This document shows, in pieces, positions 1-8,666 of a stretch of 64,000 nt of DNA (position 1 is the stretch's first letter; each line of letters opens with the position of its first letter). Origin of the DNA: Mycolicibacterium vulneris (GTDB lineage Bacteria; Actinomycetota; Actinomycetes; Mycobacteriales; Mycobacteriaceae); NCBI RefSeq assembly GCF_002104765.1, contig NZ_NCXM01000008.1, forward strand, positions 62,001 through 126,000. Direction: 5' to 3'. Position numbers and translations under genes: made by a program. Below the pieces are notes generated by a model. That model was not told where the DNA came from. It searched no databases and saw nothing but the letters and a program-made list of their open reading frames with translations.

Positions 1-1434
1 CTTCGTCTTCAGGTAGATCTCGAGGCCCTCTTTTCCGAACTCGTGACCCCAGCCGGACTGCTTGTATCCGCCGAACGGCACATCGTGGTCGAAGACCAAC
101 TGGCAGTTGACCTGAACACTGCCGGCCTGCAGCCGCCTCATGATGCGGTGGGCCCGGCCCAGGTTCTCCGTCCAGGCGGTGGCCGCCAGGCCATAGGTGG
201 TGTCGTTGGCCAGGGCCACGGCCTCGTCCTCGTCCTCGAACGGCAGGATGGTGACCACCGGCCCGAAGATCTCCTGCTGGTACAGCCGCATGCTGGTGTC
301 GACATTGGTGAGCACCGTCGGGTGCACGAAGTAGCCCTTGCGGTCCAGGCGGTGCCCCCCGGTGACCACCTCGACGCCGTCCTTCTTGCCCTCGTCGATG
401 AAGCCCATGACGCGGTTCAGCTGCTTCTCACTGATCAGCGGGCCGCTGACGCAGCCCTCCTCGCTGGGGGCGCCCAGCTTGAATGAATTCGCCATCATCG
501 CAATGCCTTCCACGACCCGGTCGTAGACGCCGCGCTGGGCGAAGATGCGCGACCCGCACACGCAGCCCTGGCCGGAGTGCACGAAGATGCCCAGCGAAGC
601 CATCATGATGGCGTTGTCCAGGTTGGCGTCGTCGAAGATCAGCACCGGCGATTTGCCGCCGAGTTCGAGCGTGACCTTCTTCAGGTTGTCGGCCGACGCC
701 CGCACAATCTCCTTGCCGACCTCGGTCGAGCCGGTGAAGGCGACCTTCTGGACATCGGGGTGCGCGGTGATCGCGGCGCCCGCGGTGTGGCCGTAACCGG
801 TCAACAGGTTGACGACCCCGTCGGGCACGCCGGCCTCGTGGATGAGCCTGTCCAACAGCAGCGCCGACAGCGGCGTCTCCTCGGCCGGCTTGACCAGCAG
901 GCTGCCGCCCGCGGCCAGGGCCGGAGCCAGCTTCGCGCTGGCGTTGAAGATCGGGCCGTTCCACGGGAAGATCAGGCCCACCACGCTGTACGGCTCTTTG
1001 AGCGTGTAGGCGTGCATGTTGACGTAGTTGTCGGTGGCGATGCCGTCGGTCTTCACGTCGTACGCGACCCCGTTGATCTTCGAACACCAACCGGCGTAGT
1101 AGCGGAAGAACTCCGAACAGGTCGACATCTGCAACTGGGCCTGCATCAGCGGCATGCCGGTGTTGAGCGAGTCGAGTTGGGCGAACTCCTCGGCGTGCTC
1201 GTCGATCAGTTCGCCGATCCGCCACAGGATCTTGGCCCGCTCGCGGCCCGGAAGGTCCGCCCAGACCCCCGACTCGAAGGTCGCCTTCGCCTTCGCCGCG
1301 GCGTCGTTGACCGCTTCTTGGCCGCAGTCGGTGAATTCGGTGATTGTCTCCTCGGTCGCGGGATCGATGACCGAGATGACGTCACCCGTTCCGGGGCGCT
1401 TGCGAATGTCGTCCAATACCGCCTGCACCGTCAT
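1..1434 (-). CDS. Aldehyde dehydrogenase, C-terminus cut by window edge
   Basis: NAD(P)-dependent aldehyde dehydrogenase oxidising an aldehyde to its acid; the substrate cannot be read from sequence. The reading frame is open from the ATG at 1434 to the window edge, giving 478 codons with no stop. The family landmarks are in order: FPWN with Asn159, the TLELGGK glutamate at 256, and the catalytic GQGC cysteine at 290, followed by the EIFGPV and PFGG-KQSG blocks near the end. Only the last few residues should be missing, since the family is about 490 aa. An AAAGGG ribosome binding site lies just upstream of the ATG. Two TGCT-N-AGCA palindromes 50-75 bases upstream suggest repressor control. 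Confidence 0.93.
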   Translation of the reverse strand, partial: MTVQAVLDDIRKRPGTGDVISVIDPATEETITEFTDCGQEAVNDAAAKAKATFESGVWADLPGRERAKILWRIGELIDEHAEEFAQLDSLNTGMPLMQAQLQMSTCSEFFRYYAGWCSKINGVAYDVKTDGIATDNYVNMHAYTLKEPYSVVGLIFPWNGPIFNASAKLAPALAAGGSLLVKPAEETPLSALLLDRLIHEAGVPDGVVNLLTGYGHTAGAAITAHPDVQKVAFTGSTEVGKEIVRASADNLKKVTLELGGKSPVLIFDDANLDNAIMMASLGIFVHSGQGCVCGSRIFAQRGVYDRVVEGIAMMANSFKLGAPSEEGCVSGPLISEKQLNRVMGFIDEGKKDGVEVVTGGHRLDRKGYFVHPTVLTNVDTSMRLYQQEIFGPVVTILPFEDEDEAVALANDTTYGLAATAWTENLGRAHRIMRRLQAGSVQVNCQLVFDHDVPFGGYKQSGWGHEFGKEGLEIYLKTK

Positions 1435-1484
1435 CTGATCCCTTTCGTACCGCCAGTCGTGGCGCCCCGGCGCCCCATGCGCTC

Positions 1485-1506
1485 AGTGCTGAGCACTTGC
1501 TTAGCA
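1485..1506. promoter_or_regulatory. Tandem palindromic operator upstream of aldehyde dehydrogenase
   Basis: Two copies of TGCT-N-AGCA are centred at 1491 and 1502, 11 bases apart (about one helical turn). The first is part of the longer perfect palindrome AGTGCTGAGCACT (1485-1497). It lies between the start of the aldehyde dehydrogenase (1434) and the 3' end of the VOC gene, so it most likely controls the dehydrogenase. The regulator is not identified; a TetR-type repressor is an inference from site architecture. Confidence 0.5.
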
Positions 1507-1537
1507 TTGTGCGCACGGCTGGTCAAGCTCCATGGGC

Positions 1538-1948
1538 TCAGCGCAGTTGTTGGATGCGAATGAGATTTCCCGCGGGATCGCGGACGGCGCAGTCGCGCAG
1601 CCCGTACGGCTGGTCGGTGGGCTCCTGGACGATGTCGACGTCGCCGGCCTGCAGCCGTTCGAAGGTGCCGTCGAGGTCCTTGGTGGCCAGCAGCAGTGTG
1701 GCGTAGCTGCCCTTGGCCATCATCTCGGCGATGGTGCGGCGCTCATCGTCGGTGATGCCCGGGTTGGCGGCGGGCGGGTTCAAGACGATAGACGTATCCG
1801 GCTGGTTCGGCGGGCCGACCGTGATCCAGCGCATCGTGCCCTTGCCGACGTCGAGGCGAACCTCGAACCCCAGGACGTCGCGATAGAAGGCGAGCGATGC
1901 TTCCGGGTCCTGGTGGGGAAGGAAGCTCGAGTGAATGGTGATGTTCAT
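1538..1948 (-). CDS. VOC / glyoxalase-fold protein
   Basis: Vicinal-oxygen-chelate fold protein of 136 aa, a normal length for the family. It opens with a strand followed by DPEASLAFYRDVLGFEV, the classic first beta-alpha unit of glyoxalase/bleomycin-resistance proteins, and ends with the paired strand CAVRDPAGNLIRIQQ. Such proteins bind a metal and act as lyases, dioxygenases or sequestering proteins; the substrate is not predictable here. It starts four bases after the stop of the upstream AraC regulator gene on the same strand, so the two are probably one transcript. Confidence 0.88.
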   Translation of the reverse strand: MNITIHSSFLPHQDPEASLAFYRDVLGFEVRLDVGKGTMRWITVGPPNQPDTSIVLNPPAANPGITDDERRTIAEMMAKGSYATLLLATKDLDGTFERLQAGDVDIVQEPTDQPYGLRDCAVRDPAGNLIRIQQLR

Positions 1949-1952
1949 GCGG

Positions 1953-2402
1953 TCAGGCTAGGTGCGGCCCGACGGCGGATGCTTCTCGATTCCTGATCGG
2001 TCTCGTCACCTGTTTGGCCACGCAGGGTGGCATACCGGCCAGCGCACCGGCCGCTCGGCGCCGGTACGCGCTGGGCGACACACCGACCAGTTCGGTGAAT
2101 CGGGTGCTGAAGGTGCCCAGGGACGAGCACCCGACCGCGAAGCACACCTCGGTGACGCTCAGATCGCCGCGGCGCAGCAGCGCCATCGCTCGCTCGATGC
2201 GCCGAGTCATCAAGTAGGAGTACGGCGATTCGCCGTAGGCGCGCCGGAATTCGCGGCTGAGGTGGCCGGCGGACATGTGCACCCCGCGCGCGAGCGCTTC
2301 GACGTCCAGCGGCTGCGTGTAGTCACGGTCGATGCGGTCGCGGACACGGCGCAACAGGACCAGCGTGCGCAGGCGCTGGGCCGCGTCTTGTCCGTTGGTC
2401 AC
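1953..2402 (-). CDS. AraC-family transcriptional regulator
   Basis: Stand-alone DNA-binding AraC/XylS module of 149 aa. Two helix-turn-helix units are visible: the first around residues 40-65 (MSAGHLSREFRRAYGESPYSYL) and the second around 90-115 ending in VGVSPSAYRRR, the usual C-terminal signature. There is no obvious N-terminal ligand-binding domain, so it may act by itself or with a partner. It is first in a two-gene unit with the VOC protein and is divergent from the hydrolase gene starting at 2492; the 90-base gap would hold both promoters. Confidence 0.9.
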   Translation of the reverse strand: MTNGQDAAQRLRTLVLLRRVRDRIDRDYTQPLDVEALARGVHMSAGHLSREFRRAYGESPYSYLMTRRIERAMALLRRGDLSVTEVCFAVGCSSLGTFSTRFTELVGVSPSAYRRRAAGALAGMPPCVAKQVTRPIRNREASAVGPHLA

Positions 2403-2491
2403 CCGGTGATGTTGTCATGTTCGTCCGCAGTTGCCCAGCATCGTCGAGCTCCCCTTGCGCCAGCCGTGCAGGAGCGTACTGTCCCCGAAGC

Positions 2492-3313
2492 ATGGGCGAT
2501 GAGATCGCTTTCGTCGAAGCGAACGGACTGAGATTCGCCTATATCGAACAGGGCTCCGGGCCGCTCGTGCTCATGCTGCACGGTTTCCCCGACACGGCGC
2601 ATACCTGGGATGACCTTCGCGCACGCGTTGCCGCCGAGGGCTACCGTGCGGTCAGCCCTTACATGCGCGGATACCACCCCAGCGCGATCCCGGCATCCGA
2701 CGCTGACCAGGAGACTCTGGCGCGCGACACGCTGGCACTCATCGAAGCTCTCGGCGCCCGCGACGCCGTCATCATCGGGCACGACTGGGGAGCCGCCGCC
2801 GCATACGGTGCAGCGGCCCTGGCCCCTGACCGGGTGCAAAAGCTGTTCGTCATCGGCATTCCGCACCCTGCCACGCTCAAGCCGACACTGAAGAAGCTGT
2901 GGGGCGTCCGCCACTTTGCGGCATACAAGTTGCCGGGAGCGCCGGAGCGCTTCGCGCGCAACGACTTCGCGGCGCTGCCGGCGATTTATCGACGGTGGTC
3001 TCCGACGTGGAATCCCGATCCGCAAGAATTCGACGCGGTCCGCGCGAGCTTCTCCAACCCGGAAAGCTTGAACGCGGCGTTTGGCTACTATCGAAAGCTT
3101 TCCCCCAAGCCCAGCGCATCACTGGCGGCGCGAATCGCGGTGCCGGTGGTTGCTTTCGCGGGGTTGGACGATCCGGTCGCCGAGCCGTCGGACTATCGGC
3201 GCGCCGCGCGGATGTTCGACAACGAGTACATCGTCGAGGAGGTCGGAGGCGGACATTTCATGCATCGGGAGTATCCCGAGTCGTTCGCCGAACGCGTCCC
3301 GACTCACCTGTGA
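2492..3313 (+). CDS. Alpha/beta hydrolase, epoxide-hydrolase-like
   Basis: 273-aa alpha/beta hydrolase. The oxyanion-loop motif HGFPD is at residues 30-34 and the nucleophile elbow is GHDWG with Asp98, which is typical of epoxide hydrolases and haloalkane dehalogenases rather than serine esterases. The C-terminal GGGHFMH block supplies the catalytic histidine, and GLDDPV the acid region. An upstream GTG-type start exists at 2417, but the ATG at 2492 (MGDEIAF) fits family N-termini better. Soluble and cytoplasmic by appearance. Its 3' end faces the epimerase gene. Confidence 0.87.
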   Translation: MGDEIAFVEANGLRFAYIEQGSGPLVLMLHGFPDTAHTWDDLRARVAAEGYRAVSPYMRGYHPSAIPASDADQETLARDTLALIEALGARDAVIIGHDWGAAAAYGAAALAPDRVQKLFVIGIPHPATLKPTLKKLWGVRHFAAYKLPGAPERFARNDFAALPAIYRRWSPTWNPDPQEFDAVRASFSNPESLNAAFGYYRKLSPKPSASLAARIAVPVVAFAGLDDPVAEPSDYRRAARMFDNEYIVEEVGGGHFMHREYPESFAERVPTHL

Positions 3314-3326
3314 GAGAGACGGCCCC

Positions 3327-4229
3327 CTAGACGCAGACGAGCTCGGGGTGGAACCTGGCCGCCATGCGACGGATTCCGTCGCGCCAGTCGACCGAGGTGC
3401 CGCCGATGAGTTCGTGCATCCGATCGATGGTGGTGGGATTGCCGCGCAGCGCTTGGTCGCTCACCTCGAAGGTCGGCTCCCTGCCGACGAGCGAGCCGAG
3501 GTACTCGCACCACTCCTGCAGGCTGACCGTCTGGTCGCCGCACCAGTTGACCGTGGTCGCCGGGACCGACGCGACCTCGAGCAGCTTGGGGATGGTCGCG
3601 ATGATGTCGTCCTCGTGAATGGGGTTGTAGCGGGCGGGTTCACCGGGTGGAACGGGAATCGGGATGCCGCCCAACATCATCTCCATGTGGTAGAACGGCC
3701 ATCCGCCGTTGTCACCGTAGGGGACGTTGAGCCGGGCGATCGTGGTGGGCACGCCGACGACGCGCGCCACCGACCGGGCGACCACTTCCCCGGCGATCTT
3801 GGAGATGGAATAGGTGGGGAACAACGGCTTGTGGTTGTCGCCCAGGGCGGACCGCTCGCTGCGGGGGGCGTCGTCCGGCGGGTCGTACACGGCGGCCGAC
3901 GAGCAGTGCAGGAAGGCCGTCGCGTTGCGGCAGTGGGCCATCAGCAGGCCGACCGACTCCGCGTTGGCCGCCAGGTCCTTGTCCCAGCTTCCGCTCTTCG
4001 CCACCGCCAAGTTCAGGACATAGTCGAAATCTGTTGGCAGAGCGGTGAAGTCACCGGCCGCTAGATTCACCTTTTCGCAGCGAATCCCGGCCTTCTCGAG
4101 GCCTTCGCGCGCGGCGGGGTCGGTGAATCGGGCGATTCCCCAAACCTCGTTGTCGGCGGCAAGCGCCCGGGCGATGGGGGTGGCGATCTGACCGGTCGGA
4201 CCGGTGATCAGGATTTTTGAGCCGCGCAT
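3327..4229 (-). CDS. NAD-dependent epimerase/dehydratase
   Basis: 300-aa extended short-chain dehydrogenase. The N-terminal nucleotide-binding motif GPTGQIA occupies residues 10-16 and the catalytic YSISK tetrad motif is at Tyr140/Lys144, with HCSSAAVY supplying the serine region. Family members act on nucleotide sugars, sterols or similar; nothing here fixes the substrate. It is convergent with the hydrolase gene and separated by about 100 bases from the acyl-CoA dehydrogenase-like gene upstream on the same strand. That gap contains a short direct repeat ACCGGATCGG (13-base period) of unknown meaning. Confidence 0.88.
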   Translation of the reverse strand: MRGSKILITGPTGQIATPIARALAADNEVWGIARFTDPAAREGLEKAGIRCEKVNLAAGDFTALPTDFDYVLNLAVAKSGSWDKDLAANAESVGLLMAHCRNATAFLHCSSAAVYDPPDDAPRSERSALGDNHKPLFPTYSISKIAGEVVARSVARVVGVPTTIARLNVPYGDNGGWPFYHMEMMLGGIPIPVPPGEPARYNPIHEDDIIATIPKLLEVASVPATTVNWCGDQTVSLQEWCEYLGSLVGREPTFEVSDQALRGNPTTIDRMHELIGGTSVDWRDGIRRMAARFHPELVCV

Positions 4230-4331
4230 GCGCTGAATGGTAGCGAGGAGCCCGCGCAGTACCTAGATTCGGCGCCTCATCAATTGGCGCGTGGCGTTAC
4301 CGGATCGGTTGACCGGATCGGAGTCGGCGAC

Positions 4332-5537
4332 TTACAAGCCGGGCTGGTCGTCGATGATGCCCAGCCAGATCTGGGCGACGTCGATGGCGACCTTCTCGCT
4401 GATGAAGGCGTGCTGCGTCCCGGTGTAGATGTCCCGGAAGGCGCGCTCCAGCCGGCTGCCCTCCCGGATCGAGCTGGTCCCGGCGACCAGGTGGGCCCAT
4501 TCCGCGCAGCCGCGGGCCGTGTCGGTGGCGTAGACCGCGGCCACCCGCATGTCGGCGCGAAGCGCCGGTGTCAGGTCCTGCCCGGACGCCACCGCCGCCT
4601 CGGCGGTGGTGAACGCGTCGAGCACCAGCAGGCGGGCCGCACGCCAGGCCGCGCGGTGATGCGCCAGCCCCTTCTGGAAGGTGGGTCGGCTGGCCAGTGC
4701 CGCCATGTCACTCATCCGGAATTTCGTCGCGGCCAACTCCTGGACGTCGTCCAGCATGCTCTTGGCCACGCCCAGCGCCCACGAGGCGTGCCCGGCGGCG
4801 GTCACGGGCATCAGCCCCATCCGGGTGGCCGGCGAGGTTCCCCGGCAGGGCCGCCGCACGAACAGTTCGAACGTGCGACTCTGGGGTACGAACAACTCCT
4901 GCGCGCTGTAGTCGTAGGAGCCGGTCCCCTTCAGCCCTTGCACGAACCAGCCGTCGTTGAAACTGATCTCCTCCCGCGGAATCACCGCGACCCGCATCTC
5001 CGGGAAACCCTCACTGATCCAGCGCATCTCGCCGTTGTCCATCGGCAGGAACCCGGCCGCGACGTATTGCGCGTGACCGGTGCCCGAACCGAAGTTCCAC
5101 GCGCCGGTCACCCGGTAGCCGCCGTCGACGGCGGCGCCTTGCCCGTTGGGAAAGAACTGGCCACCCACAGTGACCCGGTTGTCGTGCGCGGTAAACACTT
5201 CGGCGAAACCCTCGTCGGGCAGGTAGGCCGCCGCGGCGAAGGACGATGGCAGGTTGGCGATCCCGACCCAGCCGAATGACCCGTCCTGCCAAGCCATTTC
5301 GATCCAGGTTTCGATCATCTCGGTGAACGACGGCTCGACACCGCCGGCCACGACCGGGTTGAACGCCGACATCAACCCGCTGGCCCACATCGCGTCGACG
5401 ATCGCCGGGGTGAGGGTTCGCGCCCGCTCGGATTCGGCGGCTTCGGCGCGCACCAGGTCCCGCATACCGCGGGCCAGCGCGAGCACCCGGTCTTCGGCGT
5501 CGGCGATCGAGGTCATGAGGGTGACCGTATCAACCAC
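4332..5537 (-). CDS. Acyl-CoA dehydrogenase-like flavoprotein
   Basis: 401-aa protein of the acyl-CoA dehydrogenase superfamily in its flavin-monooxygenase/oxidase branch (HsaA- and DszC-like). The N-terminal helical domain is followed by the flavin-binding region GYRVTGAWNFGSGTGHA, in the place of the canonical beta-domain, and a C-terminal helical bundle. No clear catalytic glutamate of a true beta-oxidation dehydrogenase was located, so reduced-flavin monooxygenase activity is possible. The GTG at 5537 has a GGGAAG ribosome binding site six bases upstream; an ATG at 5516 is the alternative. Substrate unknown. Confidence 0.85.
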   Translation of the reverse strand: MVDTVTLMTSIADAEDRVLALARGMRDLVRAEAAESERARTLTPAIVDAMWASGLMSAFNPVVAGGVEPSFTEMIETWIEMAWQDGSFGWVGIANLPSSFAAAAYLPDEGFAEVFTAHDNRVTVGGQFFPNGQGAAVDGGYRVTGAWNFGSGTGHAQYVAAGFLPMDNGEMRWISEGFPEMRVAVIPREEISFNDGWFVQGLKGTGSYDYSAQELFVPQSRTFELFVRRPCRGTSPATRMGLMPVTAAGHASWALGVAKSMLDDVQELAATKFRMSDMAALASRPTFQKGLAHHRAAWRAARLLVLDAFTTAEAAVASGQDLTPALRADMRVAAVYATDTARGCAEWAHLVAGTSSIREGSRLERAFRDIYTGTQHAFISEKVAIDVAQIWLGIIDDQPGL

Positions 5538-5592
5538 AGATGGCTTCCCGAACGAAAATCAATCGGTCGCGCCGGGTCGTACGCTGTGGGTT

Positions 5593-5973
5593 GTGCGCTG
5601 GATCGTCGACGGCATGAATGTGATCGGAAGTCGTCCCGATGGCTGGTGGAAAGACCGCAACGGTGCCATGGTCACATTGGTGGAAAGCCTGGATCGGTGG
5701 GCGTCGGGTCGAGGAGAAACGGTGACAGTGGTTTTCGAACGACCGCCACCGACGACCATCACGTCATCGGTGGTCGAGATTGCGTACGCGCCCAGGGCGG
5801 CCGCGAATTCGGCCGACGACGAGATCGTCCGCCTGGTCGCGGCCGACGCTGCGCCGCACGACATTCGCGTCGTGACGTCCGACCGAGCGTTGACCGAGCG
5901 AGTGCGAAGTCTCGGCGCATCGGTCCACCGGTCGGAGGGCTTCCGCGACCTGATCGATCCGCGGGACCGATGA
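5593..5973 (+). CDS. NYN-domain (YacP-like) protein, putative RNase
   Basis: 126-aa protein starting with the GTG at 5593. It opens with WIVDGMNVIGSRPDGWW, the signature first strand and loop of NYN/PIN-like nuclease domains, with the metal-binding Asp at the end of strand one. Further acidic positions follow at SADDEIVRL and VVTSDRAL, matching the remaining catalytic aspartates of the family. The role is probably RNA cleavage, inferred from the fold. The longer open frame upstream runs antisense through the dehydrogenase gene and is not credible. Its stop overlaps the ATG of the downstream nitronate monooxygenase fragment (ATGA), indicating a former operon. Confidence 0.85.
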   Translation: MRWIVDGMNVIGSRPDGWWKDRNGAMVTLVESLDRWASGRGETVTVVFERPPPTTITSSVVEIAYAPRAAANSADDEIVRLVAADAAPHDIRVVTSDRALTERVRSLGASVHRSEGFRDLIDPRDR

Positions 5974-6314
5974 CCACCGGCGGCCCGAGTCCCGCGCCCA
6001 ACCGGGTCTGCGCGCTCGCACACATCGACATCCCCATCATCCAGGCGCCGATGACCTACATCGTGGGCGCCCAGTTGGCCGCCGCGGTATCCAATGCCGG
6101 CGCCCTTGGCATCATCGAGACCACCTCGGGCCAGGGCCGCGCCGACCTGCGACGGGTGCGCGAGCTGACCGGCGGTGCCGTCGGCGCGAACATCGCGTTG
6201 CTGTTCAACCGCGACCCGGCGATGCTGGATCTGCTCGTCGCCGCCGACATCATCAGCGAGATGTGGCGAGGCGGGCGCGGAGGTCAGCCCGCCGCCGCCA
6301 GCGCCGCGTCGTAG
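5970..6314 (+). pseudogene. Truncated nitronate monooxygenase (2-nitropropane dioxygenase) remnant
   Basis: The first ~95 residues are a clean FMN-dependent nitronate monooxygenase N-terminus: PIIQAPMTYIVGAQLAAAVSNAGALGIIE followed by a GANIALLF strand. Family resemblance stops at about 6255, after LLVAADI, where a short unrelated tail runs to a stop at 6314. Full-length enzymes are 320-370 aa, so roughly two thirds is missing, including the catalytic histidine and phosphate-binding region. The tail overlaps the 3' end of tpx on the other strand, so the deletion probably fused this locus to the tpx neighbourhood. Translationally coupled to the NYN gene by an ATGA overlap. Confidence 0.78.
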
Positions 6315-6778
6315 TTGGGCTCCTGCGCGATTTCGGGCACCAGCTCGGTGTAGGCGACGTTGCCGTCGGCGCCGATCACCACGATGGCCCGGGCCAGCAA
6401 TCCGGCCATCGGACCGTCGGTGATGGTGACCCCGTAGTCCTCACCGAAGCTGTCGCGGAACGCCGAACCGCTCTTGACGTTCTCGATGCCCTCGGCTCCA
6501 CAGAATCGCGCCTGAGCGAACGGCAGGTCCTTCGAGACGTTCACCACGGTCGCCCCGCCCCCGGCGGCGCGCTCGTTGAAGGTCCGCACGCTGGCGGCGC
6601 ACACCGGCGTGTCGATGGACGGAAAGATGTTGAGCACCAAGGGCTTACCGCCGAATTGCTCGCTGCTCACCGCGGCCAGATCGCCGCCGACCAGACTGAA
6701 GGCCGGGGCTTTGGATCCGACGGCAGGCAGCTCGCCGACAGTGTTGATCGGGTTTCCACGCAACGTTATCTGTGCCAT
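6284..6778 (-). CDS. tpx: Thiol peroxidase Tpx
   Basis: 164-aa atypical 2-Cys peroxiredoxin that reduces hydrogen and alkyl peroxides using thioredoxin. The peroxidatic cysteine is Cys60 in [14 protein letters not shown] and the resolving cysteine is Cys93 in RFCGAEG, both in the canonical Tpx context. The ATG at 6778 ([10 protein letters not shown]) matches known N-termini; the longer frame to 6853 would add 25 unlikely residues. It corresponds by neighbourhood to M. tuberculosis Rv1932. It is divergent from the GlxA-type regulator gene, sharing a ~90-base promoter region. Confidence 0.97.
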   Translation of the reverse strand: MAQITLRGNPINTVGELPAVGSKAPAFSLVGGDLAAVSSEQFGGKPLVLNIFPSIDTPVCAASVRTFNERAAGGGATVVNVSKDLPFAQARFCGAEGIENVKSGSAFRDSFGEDYGVTITDGPMAGLLARAIVVIGADGNVAYTELVPEIAQEPNYDAALAAAG

Positions 6779-6870
6779 GGGCAACAGTCTGCCAAGGCCG
6801 CCGTGGCCGCCGTGGGGCAGGTCCCATGTCCTAATCAGTGGGATACATGGCATAGACGACAGACCCCGGT

Positions 6871-8601
6871 GTGCCCAACACTGAATCCATGCCTTGCAAG
6901 GTGGTCATCGCCGGTTTTCCCGGCGTGCAGGCGCTCGACGTGGTGGGCCCGTATGACGTGTTCACCGGCGCATCGCTGTTGACGGGCGGCGGCTACGACG
7001 TCGCGATGGCCTCGGTCGGTGGTCAACCGGTGCAGACGGCCACCGGGCTGGCGTTTGTGGCGACCCCGTTACCGGATCCGGGCGACCCGATCGACACGGT
7101 CGTTCTCCCGGGCGGGGCCGGCGTCGACGCCGCCCGGTCCGACGGCGACCTGGTCGCCTGGATCAAGACCGTCGCCACCCATGCGCGCCGGATAGTCACG
7201 GTGTGCACCGGTGCGTTCCTCGCCGCCGAGGCGGGCCTGCTGGACGGGCACCGGGTGACCACCCATTGGGCCTTCGCCGAGCGGTTGGCGAGTGAATTCC
7301 CGGCCATCGACGTCGATGCCGACCCGATCTTCGTGCGAAGCTCGGACACCCTATGGACCGCCGCCGGCGTCACCGCGGGCATCGACCTCACGCTCGCGCT
7401 GATCGAAGACGACCACGGCACCGAACTCGCGCAGACGGTCGCCCGCTGGCTCGTGCTGTATCTGCGCCGGCCGGGCGGCCAGACGCAGTTCGCCGCGCCG
7501 GTGTGGATGCCGCGGGCCAGACGGGACTCGATCCGCGAGGTGCAGGAGACGATCGAGGCCGAGCCGGGCCGTCCGCACAGCGTCGACGAGCTGGCTCGCC
7601 GCGCCGCGATGAGTCCGCGGCACTTCACCCGGGTGTTCACCGCCGAAATCGGTGAGGCGCCCGGCCAATACGTCGAGCGCATCCGCACCGAGGCCGCACG
7701 ACGGCAGTTGGAGGAGACCGACGACACCGTCGTCGCGATCGCCGCTCGGTGCGGCTTTGGCACGGCGGAAACCATGCGACGCAATTTCCTTCGTCGCGTA
7801 GGCATTCGCCCGACCAATACCGCAAGGCCTTCGCCTAACATCGAAAGGACGACTCTGATGACTCAAATCGCCATCGTGGCCTATCCGGGATTCACCGCGC
7901 TGGACATGATCGGTCCCTACGAGGTGCTGCGCAACCTGCCGGGCGCCGAGGTGCGCTTCGTGTGGCACGAAGCCGGGCCGATCACCGCCGACTCCGGGGT
8001 GCTGGTCATCGGCGCCACCCACTCGCTGGCCGAAACCCCCTCCCCCGACGTGCTTCTCGTTCCCGGGGGCCCGTCGACACCGGTTCACGCCCGTGACGAC
8101 GCGCTGCTCGACTGGCTGCGCCAGGCCCACCACAGCGCGAGCTGGACGACGTCGGTGTGCTCGGGGTCGGTGATTCTGGCGGCCGCCGGCCTGCTGGACG
8201 GCCGACGCGCGACGTCGCATTGGCTGACGGTCCCCGCGCTGAAGGCATTCGGCGCGGTTCCGGTGGCCGACGAACGGATCGTCCACCAGGATGACATCGT
8301 CACCAGTGCGGGCGTGTCCGCCGGGCTCGACCTCGCGCTGTGGCTGGCCGGCCAGATCGGTGGCGAATCCCGCGCTAAGGCAATCCAGCTCGCGCTCGAA
8401 TACGACCCGCAGCCGCCGTTCGACTCGGGTCACATGTCGAAGGCGTCGGCGACCACGAAGGCCGCCGCGACCGCGCTGCTGTCCCGCGACAGCGTGAAGC
8501 CTGCCAACGTCAAAGCCACCACCCTGCTCGCCTGGGAGCAGGCGCTGGGGAAGGTCCGGTCGCGGCGCCGCGGGCGGGCGGTCGCGTCGGGCACGGCGTA
8601 G
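6871..8601 (+). CDS. GlxA-type AraC regulator read through into DJ-1/PfpI protein (apparent frameshift fusion)
   Basis: As read, a 576-aa protein with three modules: an N-terminal DJ-1/PfpI-like domain (VVIAGFPG to about residue 200, with Cys112 in VCTGAF), an AraC-type DNA-binding domain (about 220-325, [14 protein letters not shown]), and a second DJ-1/PfpI domain (from about 331, VCSGSV). The first two form a standard GlxA/FtrA regulator; the last is a separate gene in M. tuberculosis (Rv1931c and Rv1930c by recollection). The fusion exists only because one base seems lost near 7811. The GTG at 6871 and the ATG at 6889 are both possible starts; 6889 fits the family better. Confidence 0.8.
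   Translation: MPNTESMPCKVVIAGFPGVQALDVVGPYDVFTGASLLTGGGYDVAMASVGGQPVQTATGLAFVATPLPDPGDPIDTVVLPGGAGVDAARSDGDLVAWIKTVATHARRIVTVCTGAFLAAEAGLLDGHRVTTHWAFAERLASEFPAIDVDADPIFVRSSDTLWTAAGVTAGIDLTLALIEDDHGTELAQTVARWLVLYLRRPGGQTQFAAPVWMPRARRDSIREVQETIEAEPGRPHSVDELARRAAMSPRHFTRVFTAEIGEAPGQYVERIRTEAARRQLEETDDTVVAIAARCGFGTAETMRRNFLRRVGIRPTNTARPSPNIERTTLMTQIAIVAYPGFTALDMIGPYEVLRNLPGAEVRFVWHEAGPITADSGVLVIGATHSLAETPSPDVLLVPGGPSTPVHARDDALLDWLRQAHHSASWTTSVCSGSVILAAAGLLDGRRATSHWLTVPALKAFGAVPVADERIVHQDDIVTSAGVSAGLDLALWLAGQIGGESRAKAIQLALEYDPQPPFDSGHMSKASATTKAAATALLSRDSVKPANVKATTLLAWEQALGKVRSRRRGRAVASGTA
7805..7860 (+). other. Frameshift junction between glxA-like and DJ-1 cistrons
   Basis: Adding one G after CGCCCG (about 7812) makes the reading [10 protein letters not shown] followed by TAA at 7836-7838. 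This is the normal C-terminus of AraC/GlxA regulators (GxxPxxYRxxF). A GAAAGGA ribosome binding site at 7843-7849 then precedes the ATG at 7858. Both facts show that two cistrons existed and that the single long frame is secondary. Whether the deletion is biological or a sequencing error cannot be told from this copy. Confidence 0.8.
7858..8601 (+). CDS. DJ-1/PfpI family protein (independent downstream cistron)
   Basis: The part of the fused frame that probably starts on its own. 247 aa from the ATG at 7858, with a GAAAGGA ribosome binding site eight bases upstream. It has the DJ-1/PfpI fold with [18 protein letters not shown] at the N-terminus, LLVPGG, and the nucleophile elbow SVCSGSV, followed by a SHW motif, as in isonitrile hydratase-like proteins. 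The C-terminal 70 residues form an Ala/Lys-rich tail outside the core fold. The enzymatic role is unproven. It would remain translatable even if the upstream regulator frame is corrected. Confidence 0.7.
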   Translation: MTQIAIVAYPGFTALDMIGPYEVLRNLPGAEVRFVWHEAGPITADSGVLVIGATHSLAETPSPDVLLVPGGPSTPVHARDDALLDWLRQAHHSASWTTSVCSGSVILAAAGLLDGRRATSHWLTVPALKAFGAVPVADERIVHQDDIVTSAGVSAGLDLALWLAGQIGGESRAKAIQLALEYDPQPPFDSGHMSKASATTKAAATALLSRDSVKPANVKATTLLAWEQALGKVRSRRRGRAVASGTA

Positions 8602-8666
8602 GTGAGTCAGAAAAAAGCCAGCGCCGGTGATAGCGCTTCGCGCGCAAGGACTATCGCTCCCCGACG

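Noticed and set aside
577..1563. 328-codon plus-strand open frame opposite the aldehyde dehydrogenase
   Set aside because: It is Arg/Val/Gly-rich with no family motifs and mirrors the coding strand of a well-supported dehydrogenase.
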